A stretch of 64,000 nucleotides of DNA, taken from the NCBI GenBank assembly GCA_045531205.1, contig JAZSDN010000050.1:62001-126000 (forward strand), given 5' to 3'. Below the pieces are notes generated by a model. It was not told the origin of the DNA. It was given only the letters and a program-made list of their open reading frames with translations, and did no database searches. This DNA is from JAZNQL01 sp045531205. GTDB lineage: Bacteria > Bacillota > Clostridia > UMGS1883 > UMGS1540. Shown piece after piece: positions 22,741 through 32,352 of this stretch; the first letter of the stretch is position 1, and each line of letters begins with the position of its first letter. The position numbers were made by a program, and so were the translations under genes.

Positions 22741-24588
22741 TTATACCCACATGCATGGAGTTACAACATGTGCAAAAATTGCGCCCTCGGTATCAAACAA
22801 AAGTCTTTCTGCATCAAGTTCTTCTATTGTATTTATTTCTCCGTTAAGGTATTCCAAAATTTTGTTTTGTGCCGTTTTTATTCTTTGAATAAGTCCACCG
22901 TATCTAATATCTAAAACTTCAAAGCCAAAAGCTTTGTTGTTCTCCATCCATTGTTTCTGATGAATTTCTCTAAGCGTTGCATAAGCATTTGTAAGCTCCG
23001 GCAAAAGTTTTTGGACACACAGATTTAAAAATTCTTTATCCCCTTCGTCGTATGCTTTTTTAAGACCTTCCAATATATAACATTTTTTATAAAGTACATC
23101 AAAAAGCTTGTGTATATAAATATAAAATGGTTGCCACTTATCTTCTTTTTTAGCAAGGGGTGAAAAATATTCTTCAAGCCTTTTATAGTGACTACTCATA
23201 GACTTCTCTTCAAGTTCTTTATCCATAAGACCAACTAATATATCGCACCATAAAAACCTTTTGCCGTTAAATCTTTTCATAAAAGAAGAATAATTGTCAA
23301 ACTTATCAAAATCATTGTGGAAGTAAGACATATTCATTGCCGTTTCAGCACTCATTCCTACAGTGTGTTCGTATATTTCATTAAACTTTTCCTGTAAAAC
23401 TTCATAATTGTACATATGCTCAGCAAAATACTGCATACCAAAAAGACTAAAGAAATAGTTGCATTCGCATCCGTTATCTCCCCATATACTGCCTATAGCT
23501 TTTTTTACATTATTATTTTTACAAGCCATAAGTGCAGGTCCCATATTATCAAGCGTAAACTTGTTGTCGGGTGCAAATCCATACCAAAGCGAAATACCTC
23601 CCCAAAATACAATATTTTTTGTAATTTGAGAGTATTTTTTCAGCGTATCATCATACACTTTATAATCATTGTCATAATAATTCCAGTAAGTCAGAACCGT
23701 ATTTTCAAGAGTGTTTTTAAAAAGAGATGTAATCTCATCATTTTCTTTATTTTTAGAAATTACGTTAAAAAATACATCCCCGTATACTGCAGGAGTAAGT
23801 CCGAATTCTTCAACTATCTCATAAACTCTTTTATAATGATTTAAAAGAATTTCAATTTTATCAACAGGCCCATGCTCTGCATAATATCTTCCGTTTCCAA
23901 GCCCTGCCGCTTCATCCATTCCTATATGAATCTTTTTTGTTTTAAAGCAGGAAGAAACCGCTCCTATCATTTTACGTATAAGTTCGTAGGTGGCATCTTC
24001 TTCCGCCATAAGAATTCCGTCACAATCGTGATGCTTCATTCCTTCAGCCCATTTTATGTACTGATGAAGATGTCCAAGAGTTTGTATATGAGGAATTACC
24101 TCTATACCTAATGCATCACAATAATTATCAATTTCACAAAGTTCCTCTTTTGTATATCTGCCTCTCATATATCCAAAATAAGGCAACCCATCAATAGTAT
24201 ACGTATCCTCCATATAAAGGTATAGCTGATTCAAACCCATTACTGCCATATAGCTTGCATATTCTTTTACCTTTTCAACCCTCATAACAGCATTTCTTGA
24301 CATGTCAAGCATAACGCCACATTCGTCAAAACAAATATTTTCTTCCACTTCAAAGACTTTATTGTTTTTTGCTTTCATGGTAAAAATATTTAAAGCTCTG
24401 AAAAAAGCTGCTTTTATTGGATATGTAATATATGCACTTTCGCCGTCATATTTGACCTTCAGCTTATCTCCTTTTTTTGCATATACTTTCATTCCGCTTT
24501 CATCAAGCACGATGTCTATAACTTTACCTATATTATCTATCTGTTCAAGCAGATTTTCATTATCAATCTCAATAAAATTAAGTTTCAT
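22741..24588 (-). CDS. GH20 beta-N-acetylhexosaminidase, GcnA-like, cytoplasmic
   Basis: This 615-residue protein is colinear with streptococcal GcnA. It has DMSRNAVMRVEKVKEYAS, LYMEDTYTIDGLPYFGYMRG, the catalytic pair Asp225-Glu226 in HIGMDEAAGLG, and the C-terminal segment KQWMENNKAFGFEVLDIRYG. GcnA-type enzymes remove terminal GlcNAc or GalNAc by substrate-assisted catalysis. There is no signal peptide, so imported oligosaccharides are the likely substrates. The gene follows the GH42-like gene by 15 bases, suggesting joint trimming of host-type Gal/HexNAc glycans. Confidence 0.92.
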   Translation of the reverse strand: MKLNFIEIDNENLLEQIDNIGKVIDIVLDESGMKVYAKKGDKLKVKYDGESAYITYPIKAAFFRALNIFTMKAKNNKVFEVEENICFDECGVMLDMSRNAVMRVEKVKEYASYMAVMGLNQLYLYMEDTYTIDGLPYFGYMRGRYTKEELCEIDNYCDALGIEVIPHIQTLGHLHQYIKWAEGMKHHDCDGILMAEEDATYELIRKMIGAVSSCFKTKKIHIGMDEAAGLGNGRYYAEHGPVDKIEILLNHYKRVYEIVEEFGLTPAVYGDVFFNVISKNKENDEITSLFKNTLENTVLTYWNYYDNDYKVYDDTLKKYSQITKNIVFWGGISLWYGFAPDNKFTLDNMGPALMACKNNNVKKAIGSIWGDNGCECNYFFSLFGMQYFAEHMYNYEVLQEKFNEIYEHTVGMSAETAMNMSYFHNDFDKFDNYSSFMKRFNGKRFLWCDILVGLMDKELEEKSMSSHYKRLEEYFSPLAKKEDKWQPFYIYIHKLFDVLYKKCYILEGLKKAYDEGDKEFLNLCVQKLLPELTNAYATLREIHQKQWMENNKAFGFEVLDIRYGGLIQRIKTAQNKILEYLNGEINTIEELDAERLLFDTEGAIFAHVVTPCMWV

Positions 24589-24603
24589 AATGCTTTTCTC
24601 CCC

Positions 24604-26730
24604 TTATTCAAAATCAAGTTTAAAAAGATATGTGTCATGCTTTTCCATATTAAAGAAAAGATGTGTATCGCAAAATTCGAATTCTTTACCTTCAAATTCT
24701 GTAACCTTTGTTACATTTTCAGGAAGATAAATATGCTTAAGTCCACTTTCAAGAGCATGAATAGCCAGATATTCTCCTCCCGAAATTATTGTATCTTCGT
24801 CACGGCTGAATATATGAACTCCTGCAATATTTAAAATTTCCATCAAAAATTTACGCGGAACCGTTGGTAAAAGAGAATAAAACGACTGATAATCTCCACA
24901 GTTTTTATAAAGCACGCAAGGTGTCTGCGTTCCTTCAAAATTAAGTACAGTATAAGAATCTTCTATTGCTTCTTCCGTAAATCTCGGACAACTTAAAGGA
25001 AGATAAGGAAACTTCTGTCCAAAATAATCTGCCGTCATATATTCATCATATTTGTTATAACGTGTTTTAAAGCCTGTGAGTTTGGAATTGTTGTAAGCAT
25101 CAGAAAAATATGTCCACAAAAGAGTTCTTCCGTTTTTCTTTATTCTTTGTTCAATAGCTTTTCTTACTTCTTCTTTAGGATTTATCATATTGACAAATAT
25201 AAAAAGTTTGTATTTATCAGGGTCAAAATCAGAATTAGCAAGGTCTGTTGCCTCGTAAACATCGTATCCGCAGCCCATTCTTTCAATTTCTTCTCTTTGG
25301 AAGGTTATTACCGGTACATCGTAAGCCGAGCTTCTGTTGCAAAAATAACTTTTTCTTCCATTTTCAAGACCTGCGTAATATACAGAAGTTTCATCAATAA
25401 TTACAGCCACCTCTGTTTTTAATCCTTCCTGCTTTCTTGAATCCATTGCCTGTTTAAAAAGATTCATAAGCTTCATCATTCTGTCGCTTGAAAAAAATCT
25501 GCTCCACATATCAAACCACCAGCAACCAACTCCCGCACACAATGTTCTGCCCATAGCTTTTTTTAAAGCAGAGACTGAATAAAACTCGTTTTTAAGCGGA
25601 GCCCATACAGGAGATTTAAAGCAATCATTTCCAATAGGTGCTGCATGAGGCATAGTTTCATGAATATAAGGTGTAAGATGTGTTCTTATATCTCCTTCCA
25701 CCATAAATATTTTATCGTGAAGCATAACAGAATGTATTGGTGCACCAAAAGAATATGAACCTCCAGCATTCTGTCCGCTGTTTGTTGTTGCAACAAAATC
25801 AATATATTCGCTTTCAAGCAGCATATTAAGAGCATTATGCCCTTTGTACGCCTTCTGAAAAAGCCATATATATCCGTAAAAAGTACCTGTAATGGCTTTG
25901 TAGTCTGTGTACTCTTTAATTTTCTTTGCATAATATAAAATTGTATCAACTATAACCCAGCTGTGATACATATAAAAATCTATAGCTTCACATTCTTTTT
26001 TTATGTCCCTTAACACACCGTTTTTTGTGTAGGCTAAAACACCTGGTACAGGAAGCTGTACATCATCAAAGTTTTTATAGTTTTTTAAATGCTTTTTATT
26101 TAATTTTGCAATATTTTTATATTTATTTTCAAGCCATTTTGCATAATATTTTCTATTATTTTCTGAATAGTCGCAAAAATCATCGCTGTGCCTTACTATG
26201 TGCGGCCATTCTTCTGTTCCGCCTCCTGCTACCTGATACCCTATAATAGTATTTTTCCATTTTGATTCTTCAATAAAATCAATAAATTTACGGCAAACTT
26301 CCCATAATGTTTCTCTTGCCTTTGCAGAGCATTGTGAATTTCTTACACGCTCTCCGCTGTAAAGCCTGTTCTGCTCGTCAGGATTTTCTTTATCCCACCA
26401 CTGTGGAGTTTGAAACATAAATCTGAAAAACACAAAAACTTTGTCTCCGTTTGGTGCCAAATCTTCAAGTATTTTTGTTACACTGTTGTAGTTGTATGTA
26501 TTTTCAGCCTTGTATATATTGGGCAAAAGAGCTCTCACTCCTGTTTCAGCATTTATCCCCATCTCCGAAACATACACAGGGAACGAAAATATCTTATATC
26601 CTTCTTTTTTAAATTCATCCATATATTCCTTTTTGGGGCAATATGTCATATAAGCTGAAGGACTGTACAATTCCCCATTAATATCAAAATATAAAAGACC
26701 ATCCTTTTTTGTTATTTTTGAACGGAGCAT
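24604..26730 (-). CDS. GH42-like beta-galactosidase family protein, cytoplasmic
   Basis: This 708-residue clan GH-A type enzyme starts with a TIM barrel. The candidate acid/base is in GYQVAGGGTEEW (Glu173 or Glu174), and the candidate nucleophile Glu is in IFMVEGDIRTHL. A trimerisation-like Rossmann domain follows (VAVIIDETSVYYAG and YKLFIFVN), then a C-terminal beta domain. This architecture fits GH42, but the sequence is divergent, so specificity for beta-galactosides is likely and not certain. No signal peptide. First gene of the operon with GH20 and a phosphoesterase. Confidence 0.75.
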   Translation of the reverse strand: MLRSKITKKDGLLYFDINGELYSPSAYMTYCPKKEYMDEFKKEGYKIFSFPVYVSEMGINAETGVRALLPNIYKAENTYNYNSVTKILEDLAPNGDKVFVFFRFMFQTPQWWDKENPDEQNRLYSGERVRNSQCSAKARETLWEVCRKFIDFIEESKWKNTIIGYQVAGGGTEEWPHIVRHSDDFCDYSENNRKYYAKWLENKYKNIAKLNKKHLKNYKNFDDVQLPVPGVLAYTKNGVLRDIKKECEAIDFYMYHSWVIVDTILYYAKKIKEYTDYKAITGTFYGYIWLFQKAYKGHNALNMLLESEYIDFVATTNSGQNAGGSYSFGAPIHSVMLHDKIFMVEGDIRTHLTPYIHETMPHAAPIGNDCFKSPVWAPLKNEFYSVSALKKAMGRTLCAGVGCWWFDMWSRFFSSDRMMKLMNLFKQAMDSRKQEGLKTEVAVIIDETSVYYAGLENGRKSYFCNRSSAYDVPVITFQREEIERMGCGYDVYEATDLANSDFDPDKYKLFIFVNMINPKEEVRKAIEQRIKKNGRTLLWTYFSDAYNNSKLTGFKTRYNKYDEYMTADYFGQKFPYLPLSCPRFTEEAIEDSYTVLNFEGTQTPCVLYKNCGDYQSFYSLLPTVPRKFLMEILNIAGVHIFSRDEDTIISGGEYLAIHALESGLKHIYLPENVTKVTEFEGKEFEFCDTHLFFNMEKHDTYLFKLDFE

Positions 26731-26903
26731 AAGCTTTACCTTCCTTTGAATAAGTATAGAAATTCTTGATTTTCATATTAACATAAGCATTTTTTATTGT
26801 CAATTGAATTTTCTTTTTTCAATAGGAATTCTCATCTTTTTAGTAAATTATTTAACATATTTACATATATAATATATAAATCACTCTTCAAAGGAGATTT
26901 TAT

Positions 26904-27389
26904 ATGTATTATAACAGAAAACTTGCAGTAGACTATGCACACAAATGGGCATACAGACGAAATCCTGAATATTTTAATTTTGATACTTTGGGCGGTGACT
27001 GTACAAACTTTGCCTCCCAATGTATTTTTGCGGGAGCAGGAATTATGAACTATACCCCTTTATACGGATGGTTTTACAAAAATACAAATAATCGAACCCC
27101 CTCGTGGACAGGTGTAGAAGAGCTTTACACCTTCCTTATAAATAACCATACTACAGGGCCACAAGGAAAAGTGGTTTATTTAAACGAAATTGAAGAGGGT
27201 GATATTATTCAGCTTAAATTCAAAAAAGATGAACCTTTTATGCATTGCCCGGTTGTTGTTGATGCGGGAAGAAAAACACCCTCTACAATAAAGGTTGCCG
27301 CACACTCTTTTGATACCGATAACCGTCCCTTGTCCTCTTATTCATATACAGATCTTCGACCTATACGCATTTATAATATCGGCAAATAA
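26904..27389 (+). CDS. Amidase-domain protein (Amidase_6, papain-like fold)
   Basis: This 161-residue protein matches the putative amidase domain. It has YNRKLAVDYAHKWAYRRNP at the start, the nucleophile Cys in LGGDCTNFASQCIFAG, and the catalytic His region VAAHSFDTDNRPLSSY. Related domains cleave peptidoglycan or other amide bonds. No signal peptide is visible, so secretion is unclear. The start is preceded by AAAGGAG. Stand-alone gene upstream of ferritin. Confidence 0.85.
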   Translation: MYYNRKLAVDYAHKWAYRRNPEYFNFDTLGGDCTNFASQCIFAGAGIMNYTPLYGWFYKNTNNRTPSWTGVEELYTFLINNHTTGPQGKVVYLNEIEEGDIIQLKFKKDEPFMHCPVVVDAGRKTPSTIKVAAHSFDTDNRPLSSYSYTDLRPIRIYNIGK

Positions 27390-27407
27390 TTGATTTTAAT
27401 TTTTTGC

Positions 27408-27436
27408 TTGACGGCTTTTTCTTAATATGGTAAAAT
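27408..27436 (+). promoter_or_regulatory. Strong sigma-A promoter of ferritin
   Basis: TTGACG (27408-27413) and TAAAAT (27431-27436) lie exactly 17 bases apart, 33 bases upstream of the ferritin start. Confidence 0.75.
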
Positions 27437-27468
27437 TAAGTAAAATAAAAACAAAGGAGTGTTTTATT

Positions 27469-27984
27469 ATGTTAAATCCAAAAGTAAGAGACCTTATAAA
27501 CGACCAGATAAACAAAGAGCTTTATTCAGCTTATCTGTATCTTGATTTTTCGGTATTTTTCGAAGAAGAAGGACTTTCAGGCTTTGCAAACTGGTACAAT
27601 GTTCAGGCACAGGAAGAACGCGACCACGCAATGCTTATGTTAAAATATTTGCAAAACAACAGTGAAAAGGTTACTTTAGAAGCTGTTGCAAAACCCGACA
27701 AAACCTGTGTTAAAATTATTGACCCCTTAAATTTTGGTCTTGAACACGAGCAATATGTAACAAGCCTTATTCATAATATTTATGACGCTGCTTATTCTGT
27801 TAAGGATTTCAGAACCATGCAGTTTTTAGACTGGTTTGTAAAAGAACAGCTTGAAGAAGAAAAAAATGCTGAAGATTTAATTAAAAAGATGGAGCTTTTC
27901 GGTAATGACGCAAAAGGCTTGTATATGCTCGACAACGAACTTGCAGCAAGAGTTTATACAGCTCCTTCCCTCGTTCTTGACTAA
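27469..27984 (+). CDS. ftnA: Ferritin (bacterial non-heme FtnA type)
   Basis: This 171-residue four-helix protein has ferroxidase-centre ligands visible in NKELYSAYLYLDFSVFFEE, QAQEERDHAMLMLKYLQ and the later FVKEQLEEEKNAEDL. It stores iron and lowers Fenton chemistry. ATG 27469 follows AAAGGAG, and 14 in-frame codons upstream are discarded because they cross the promoter. The HlyIII gene follows within 31 bases and may be co-transcribed. Confidence 0.95.
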   Translation: MLNPKVRDLINDQINKELYSAYLYLDFSVFFEEEGLSGFANWYNVQAQEERDHAMLMLKYLQNNSEKVTLEAVAKPDKTCVKIIDPLNFGLEHEQYVTSLIHNIYDAAYSVKDFRTMQFLDWFVKEQLEEEKNAEDLIKKMELFGNDAKGLYMLDNELAARVYTAPSLVLD

Positions 27985-28015
27985 TACCTTTCTTTATAGT
28001 ATTCAGGAGAAAATA

Positions 28016-28690
28016 ATGACTCGACAAAAACTTTCAGAACGACAGCTTCCATCTTATACAAAAGGTGAAGAAATCTTTAATATGGTAACCCATATCATAG
28101 GTGGTTCAATAGGAGTTGCCGCCCTTGCACTTTGTGTTATTTTTGCGGCTTTGCACCACAATGTTTATGGTGTTGTAGGCAGTGCAATTTATGGTGCTTC
28201 TATGGTTATTCTTTACACCATGTCAAGTATTTACCATGGTCTAAAGCCTCATCTTTTAGCAAAAAAGGTTTTTCAGGTAATTGACCATTGTTCAATTTTT
28301 CTTTTAATTGCAGGAACATATACACCTATAGTCCTTTCTTCATTACGTGCGTTGAATCCTGCGCTTGGATGGACAATATTCGGCATTATATGGGGTGTGG
28401 CTATTTTAGGAATAACTCTTAATGCAATTGACATAAAATCCTTTAAAACTTTTTCAGCAATATGTTACCTTGTTATGGGTTGGTGTATAGTATTTGCATG
28501 GAAGCAAACTGTAGCTGCTTTAGGTTTTGGAGGAATATTACTTCTTCTTTCAGGAGGCATATGCTACACTGTGGGTGCCGCATTTTACTACTTCTTTAAA
28601 AAAGTTAAATATATGCATTCAATTTTTCATATATTTGTTGTTCTTGGCAGTGCGTTGCAAGCCTTATGTATTCTATTTTATGTTGTATAA
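28016..28690 (+). CDS. Hemolysin III / PAQR-family membrane protein
   Basis: This 224-residue protein has seven membrane segments, with the HlyIII motifs FNMVTHIIGGSIGVAAL, SSIYHGLKP, DHCSIFLLIAGTYTP and a C-terminal HSIFHIFVVLGS. The conserved His and Asp residues form the zinc site of the PAQR superfamily. The biochemical role in bacteria is unsettled despite the name. Start 28016 is chosen for its AGGAG ribosome binding site; a longer reading would overlap ferritin. A terminator follows. Confidence 0.9.
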   Translation: MTRQKLSERQLPSYTKGEEIFNMVTHIIGGSIGVAALALCVIFAALHHNVYGVVGSAIYGASMVILYTMSSIYHGLKPHLLAKKVFQVIDHCSIFLLIAGTYTPIVLSSLRALNPALGWTIFGIIWGVAILGITLNAIDIKSFKTFSAICYLVMGWCIVFAWKQTVAALGFGGILLLLSGGICYTVGAAFYYFFKKVKYMHSIFHIFVVLGSALQALCILFYVV

Positions 28691-28694
28691 GTTA

Positions 28695-28725
28695 AAAACC
28701 GGTTTACACACCGGTTTTATTTTTG
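28695..28725 (+). terminator. Terminator after the HlyIII gene
   Basis: AAAACCGGT pairs with ACCGGTTTT around a six-base loop, followed by ATTTTTG. Confidence 0.8.
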
Positions 28726-28828
28726 CCGAAAACCTGAAAATAATTATATTTTATACTCCTATACAACAAGATTTATATTAAACATCAGTATATAATCAAA
28801 CTAACAACTTTACAAGGAGAATATTTTT

Positions 28829-31159
28829 ATGAGAAATGTTTTACAAATGAAGTATCCTGCGGGCTGGTTTTCTGAAACCTGGAGAGAAGCTACCCCCATC
28901 GGCAATGGTGAAATCGGCGGTTTGGTATATGGCGGTGTTCATCACGAAATTATTGCATTTAACCATTCAAAGCTGTGGTGGAGATATAAATTACCCGTTA
29001 TTCCTGAAGTAAGTTATCTTCTCCCCAAAGTGCGTTCATTGCTTTTAGAAAACAAAGTAGCAGAAGCCGGAAAAACAATGTTTGATGAACTTGTAAGTAA
29101 GGGTGTAACTAAAACAAACACAGAAACAGGCTCTCCTTTGCCTGTTTGTGATATAGATATTGTTACCCATTACAAAAAGCCTTTTAAAAATTATCTTCGC
29201 AGTCTTGATATGGAAAAAGGTGTTTCAACAGTTATATGGAACGAAGATTCAACACTTTTCAAACGCGAATTCTTCATTTCAAGAGAAAATAATACTTCCT
29301 ACTTAAAAATTACAGCCGATGGAGATTTTGCCTGCGAAGCTTCAATTTCTCTTAAGATTCACGAATTAGAAACCTCTCGCGATTCAGTTCTTCCTGAAAA
29401 TCCGCTTACAGAAGTAGATGGAAATTATATTTCTTTCTCTGCCAAAAATATAGATGGTAAAGATTTCGGCGGAGTTATGAAAATAAAGCATAATGGAACT
29501 CTTGTAACAGAAAAAGAAAGCGTTCGTGTAAACGCAAAAGAAATTCTCTGTGCAGTAAAGCTTTTTGTAAACAGTAATAAAGATACCGATATTCCTGCAT
29601 TAAAAAAAGAACTCGAAGCCGACTTTTCTTTTGATGAAGAGCTTAAAAAACATGTTAAGCTTCATTCTGAAATATTTAATTCTACAGAATTTAAACTTTC
29701 TAAAAAAGAATACAATACTTCAAACGAAGAACTTCTTTTAGAAGCATACCAGGGAGAATCATCTGAAGAACTCGTTGAAAAGCTCTGGTCATTCAGCAGA
29801 TATCTTCTTGTATCCTCATCTAAAAAAGACGGTCTCCCCTGCCATCTTTACGGATTATGGAACGGAGACTGGAATCCTAAATGGCCCTGGAATATGTTTA
29901 ACGTAAACCTTGAAATGACCTACTGGCAAGCTTTAAGCGGAAATATGCCCAAACTTTTACTTGCTGTTTTTGATTATGTCGAAAAAAATATTCCTGATTA
30001 CCGCGAAAATGCCAAAAAGCTCTTTGGTTGCCGTGGTATAAATATATGCTCGGTAAGTACTCCTGTTACTGGATTGTACACCGTTATTCATCCTCATATC
30101 CTTCATTGGATAGGCGGTGCAGGATGGATATGTCAGCACTATTTTGATTACTGGCGTTGCACACGTGATGTAGAATTCCTGAAAAACAGAGCCATGCCCT
30201 TTATGTATGAAACAGCACTTTTCTATGAGGATTATCTTATAGAAGATGAAAACGGATATCTTATGGTTATCCCTTCAAATTCTCCTGAAAATACACCTGC
30301 CAATGTTTTTGAAGAAGGTTCACATTCAAAGGTAGTTATAAATGCTACTATGGACTTTGCAATTTTAAAAGAATTGCTTACAAATATAATTAAAGGTGCA
30401 AAAATAACTGGAATGTATCAGGAAAAAATTGCACTTTGGGAAGAAATGCTTTCAAAAATTCCCCCTTATAAAATCAATAAAGATGGTGCAATTGCCGAAT
30501 GGATGCACGATTTTTATGAAGATAATTACGAGCACAGACATCAGTCTCACCTCTACCCTGTTTTCCCTGGCACCGAAATCACAAAAAATAATAATCCTTC
30601 ACTTTTTGATGCATTTAAAATTGCTTTGCAAAAGCGTGAAGTAGTAGGTCTTAAAAACCAGTCAGGTTGGTCTCTTGCTTATATGGCAAACATTTATGCA
30701 AGACTTGGCAAAGGAGATAACTCTTTAAACGTACTCAGTATGCTTGCACAGTCAAATATAATAAACAACTTTTTTACAGTTCATAATGACTGGAGAAAAA
30801 TGGGTATAGCTACTTGTGGTGAGGGTGCACCTCCTGTTCAGCTTGATGCAATATGTGCTTATAACGCAGCCATTAACGAAATGTTTGTATTCTCAACAGA
30901 AGATGAGCTTCATCTGTTCAATGCTCTTCCCTCACGCTTCAAATGCGGTAAAATAGGCCCTCTTTTGTCAAGAACAAATACAGAGGTAACTCTTGAATGG
31001 AACGAATCTTCCGCTAAAGCTATGCTAAAACAGTTAAATTCAGATGTAACCTTCAATTTAATTTTACCCGAAAATATGGCTTTTGCCGATGCATCATCTT
31101 CAAAACTTCTCACATTGCATGCTGGAGAATCTGTTGAATTTGAAATTACATTTATTTAA
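28829..31159 (+). CDS. GH95 alpha-L-fucosidase family protein, cytoplasmic
   Basis: This 776-residue protein shows GH95 landmarks. These are WREATPIGNGEIGGLVYGG at the N-terminal beta domain, LYGLWNGDWNPKWPWNMFNV and NLEMTYWQALSGN in the alpha/alpha barrel, and AEWMHDFYEDNYEHRHQSHL near the active site. The C-terminal beta domain ends AGESVEFEI. GH95 enzymes remove fucose (or galactose) by inversion. There is no signal peptide. It is a single gene with its own terminator. Together with GH20 and GH42-like genes nearby it suggests use of fucosylated host or milk-type glycans, which is inference. Confidence 0.9.
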   Translation: MRNVLQMKYPAGWFSETWREATPIGNGEIGGLVYGGVHHEIIAFNHSKLWWRYKLPVIPEVSYLLPKVRSLLLENKVAEAGKTMFDELVSKGVTKTNTETGSPLPVCDIDIVTHYKKPFKNYLRSLDMEKGVSTVIWNEDSTLFKREFFISRENNTSYLKITADGDFACEASISLKIHELETSRDSVLPENPLTEVDGNYISFSAKNIDGKDFGGVMKIKHNGTLVTEKESVRVNAKEILCAVKLFVNSNKDTDIPALKKELEADFSFDEELKKHVKLHSEIFNSTEFKLSKKEYNTSNEELLLEAYQGESSEELVEKLWSFSRYLLVSSSKKDGLPCHLYGLWNGDWNPKWPWNMFNVNLEMTYWQALSGNMPKLLLAVFDYVEKNIPDYRENAKKLFGCRGINICSVSTPVTGLYTVIHPHILHWIGGAGWICQHYFDYWRCTRDVEFLKNRAMPFMYETALFYEDYLIEDENGYLMVIPSNSPENTPANVFEEGSHSKVVINATMDFAILKELLTNIIKGAKITGMYQEKIALWEEMLSKIPPYKINKDGAIAEWMHDFYEDNYEHRHQSHLYPVFPGTEITKNNNPSLFDAFKIALQKREVVGLKNQSGWSLAYMANIYARLGKGDNSLNVLSMLAQSNIINNFFTVHNDWRKMGIATCGEGAPPVQLDAICAYNAAINEMFVFSTEDELHLFNALPSRFKCGKIGPLLSRTNTEVTLEWNESSAKAMLKQLNSDVTFNLILPENMAFADASSSKLLTLHAGESVEFEITFI

Positions 31160-31167
31160 ATAAACTT

Positions 31168-31205
31168 AAATTTGGGACCGCTTTTTAGCAGTCCTAAATT
31201 TTTTT
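31168..31205 (+). terminator. Terminator after the GH95 gene
   Basis: A stem from AAATTTGGGAC with GTCCTAAATTT (one mismatch, TTTT loop) ends in a T run. Confidence 0.75.
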
Positions 31206-31225
31206 AAAAAATTTTCAAAAAAGTA

Positions 31226-31253
31226 TTGACAAGTAGAAAATTTATGTTATACT
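31226..31253 (+). promoter_or_regulatory. Promoter of the perR-rubrerythrin operon
   Basis: TTGACA (31226-31231) and TATACT (31248-31253) lie 16 bases apart, 45 bases upstream of the perR start. Confidence 0.75.
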
Positions 31254-31261
31254 AATATCAG

Positions 31262-31279
31262 TAATCATTATCGATTATT
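31262..31279 (+). promoter_or_regulatory. Probable PerR/Fur-type operator
   Basis: TAATCATTATCGATTATT contains the palindrome TAATCATTA, overlapping a second imperfect half, directly after the -10 box. It resembles the TAATnATTA core of PerR and Fur boxes, so autorepression is likely. Confidence 0.6.
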
Positions 31280-31297
31280 CTTGAAAGGATGGTTGCT

Positions 31298-31666
31298 ATG
31301 GGATATTCTAAACAAAGAGAGCTAATGCTTTCGGTTCTTAGAGGGACTCGCTCTCATCCCACAGCAAGCGAAATTTACGAGCAGGTTCGCAAGCTTGACC
31401 CAAAAATAAGTCTTGGCACAGTGTATCGGAATCTTGCTTTGCTTTCGTCAAACGGAACTATTATCCGTATTGACACAGAACACGACAGCGTTCACTACGA
31501 TGCTTTTACTCATCCCCATTACCATTTTGTATGTAATGGGTGCGGTAATGTAGCAGACCTTTCAATCTCGCCATTACATATTGAAGAAGAGATTGAATCA
31601 GAAACAGGCTGTAGCGTAAGCGGTCACACCCTTGTTGTCTACGGCAAATGTAAAAATTGTAAATAA
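31298..31666 (+). CDS. perR: PerR-type peroxide-responsive Fur-family repressor
   Basis: This 122-residue Fur-family protein has a winged helix (ISLGTVYRNLALLSSNG). Regulatory metal ligands are in HYDAFTHPHYHFVC, and two CxxC pairs (CNGC, CKNC) form the structural zinc site. PerR senses peroxide by oxidation of its iron-binding histidines. ATG 31298 is preferred over 31289, which abuts the GAAAGG ribosome binding site. It lies 22 bases upstream of rubrerythrin, the classic PerR target. Confidence 0.9.
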   Translation: MGYSKQRELMLSVLRGTRSHPTASEIYEQVRKLDPKISLGTVYRNLALLSSNGTIIRIDTEHDSVHYDAFTHPHYHFVCNGCGNVADLSISPLHIEEEIESETGCSVSGHTLVVYGKCKNCK

Positions 31667-31688
31667 TATTTTTAGGAGGTAACAAATT

Positions 31689-32276
31689 ATGAAAAAGTAC
31701 GTATGTTCAGTTTGCGGTTATGTTCACGAGGGTAACACTCCTCCTGAGGCTTGCCCCGTTTGCAAAGTACCCGCTGAAAAATTCAAGGAAATGGTTGAAG
31801 GTGCAGCTTTAGCAGCAGAGCACGAATATGGCGTTTACGGCAAAACTGTAAAGAACAACCCCGACATCAGCGAAGAAGATAAAAAATATATCTTCGAACA
31901 GCTTATGGCAAACTTCAATGGCGAATGTGCAGAAGTTGGTATGTATTTATGTATGGCTCGTATCGCCCACAGAGAAGGCTATCCTGAAGTAGGTCTTTAC
32001 TGGGAAAAGGCAGCTTATGAAGAAGCTGAACACGCTGCAAAGTTTGCAGAACTTTTAGGTGAAGATTTAGAACCCAATATGAAAGCTACCACAAAAGACA
32101 ACCTTGCTTGGAGAGTTGATTGCGAATATGGTGCTACACAAGGAAAGTTTGACCTTGCATCATGCGCAAAGAAAAACGGACTCGATGCTATCCATGACAC
32201 AGTTCATGAAATGGCTCGCGACGAAGCTCGCCATGGACGTGGCCTTGAAGGACTTTTAAAAAGATATTTTAAATAA
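31689..32276 (+). CDS. Reverse rubrerythrin (N-terminal rubredoxin domain, C-terminal diiron domain)
   Basis: This 195-residue protein begins with a rubredoxin-like knuckle ([16 protein letters not shown]) and continues with a ferritin-like diiron domain with Glu/His ligands in [25 protein letters not shown] and [14 protein letters not shown]. This reversed domain order is known from clostridia, where it serves as an NADH-linked peroxide and oxygen reductase. Strong AGGAGG ribosome binding site. Co-transcribed with perR. Confidence 0.93.
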   Translation: MKKYVCSVCGYVHEGNTPPEACPVCKVPAEKFKEMVEGAALAAEHEYGVYGKTVKNNPDISEEDKKYIFEQLMANFNGECAEVGMYLCMARIAHREGYPEVGLYWEKAAYEEAEHAAKFAELLGEDLEPNMKATTKDNLAWRVDCEYGATQGKFDLASCAKKNGLDAIHDTVHEMARDEARHGRGLEGLLKRYFK

Positions 32277-32285
32277 GGCAAATAG

Positions 32286-32317
32286 AAGTGGGTTGAGCAG
32301 AAGCTCAACCCACTTTT
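32286..32317 (+). terminator. Terminator after rubrerythrin
   Basis: Twelve-base GC-rich arms (AAGTGGGTTGAG and CTCAACCCACTT) are followed by TT. Confidence 0.8.
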
Positions 32318-32352
32318 ATCAGCATCTAATATGGCGAGTTAATCAATATGTA

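Noticed and set aside
31689..32276. Classical rubrerythrin
   Set aside because: The rubredoxin knuckle is at the N-terminus and the diiron domain at the C-terminus, the reversed order.
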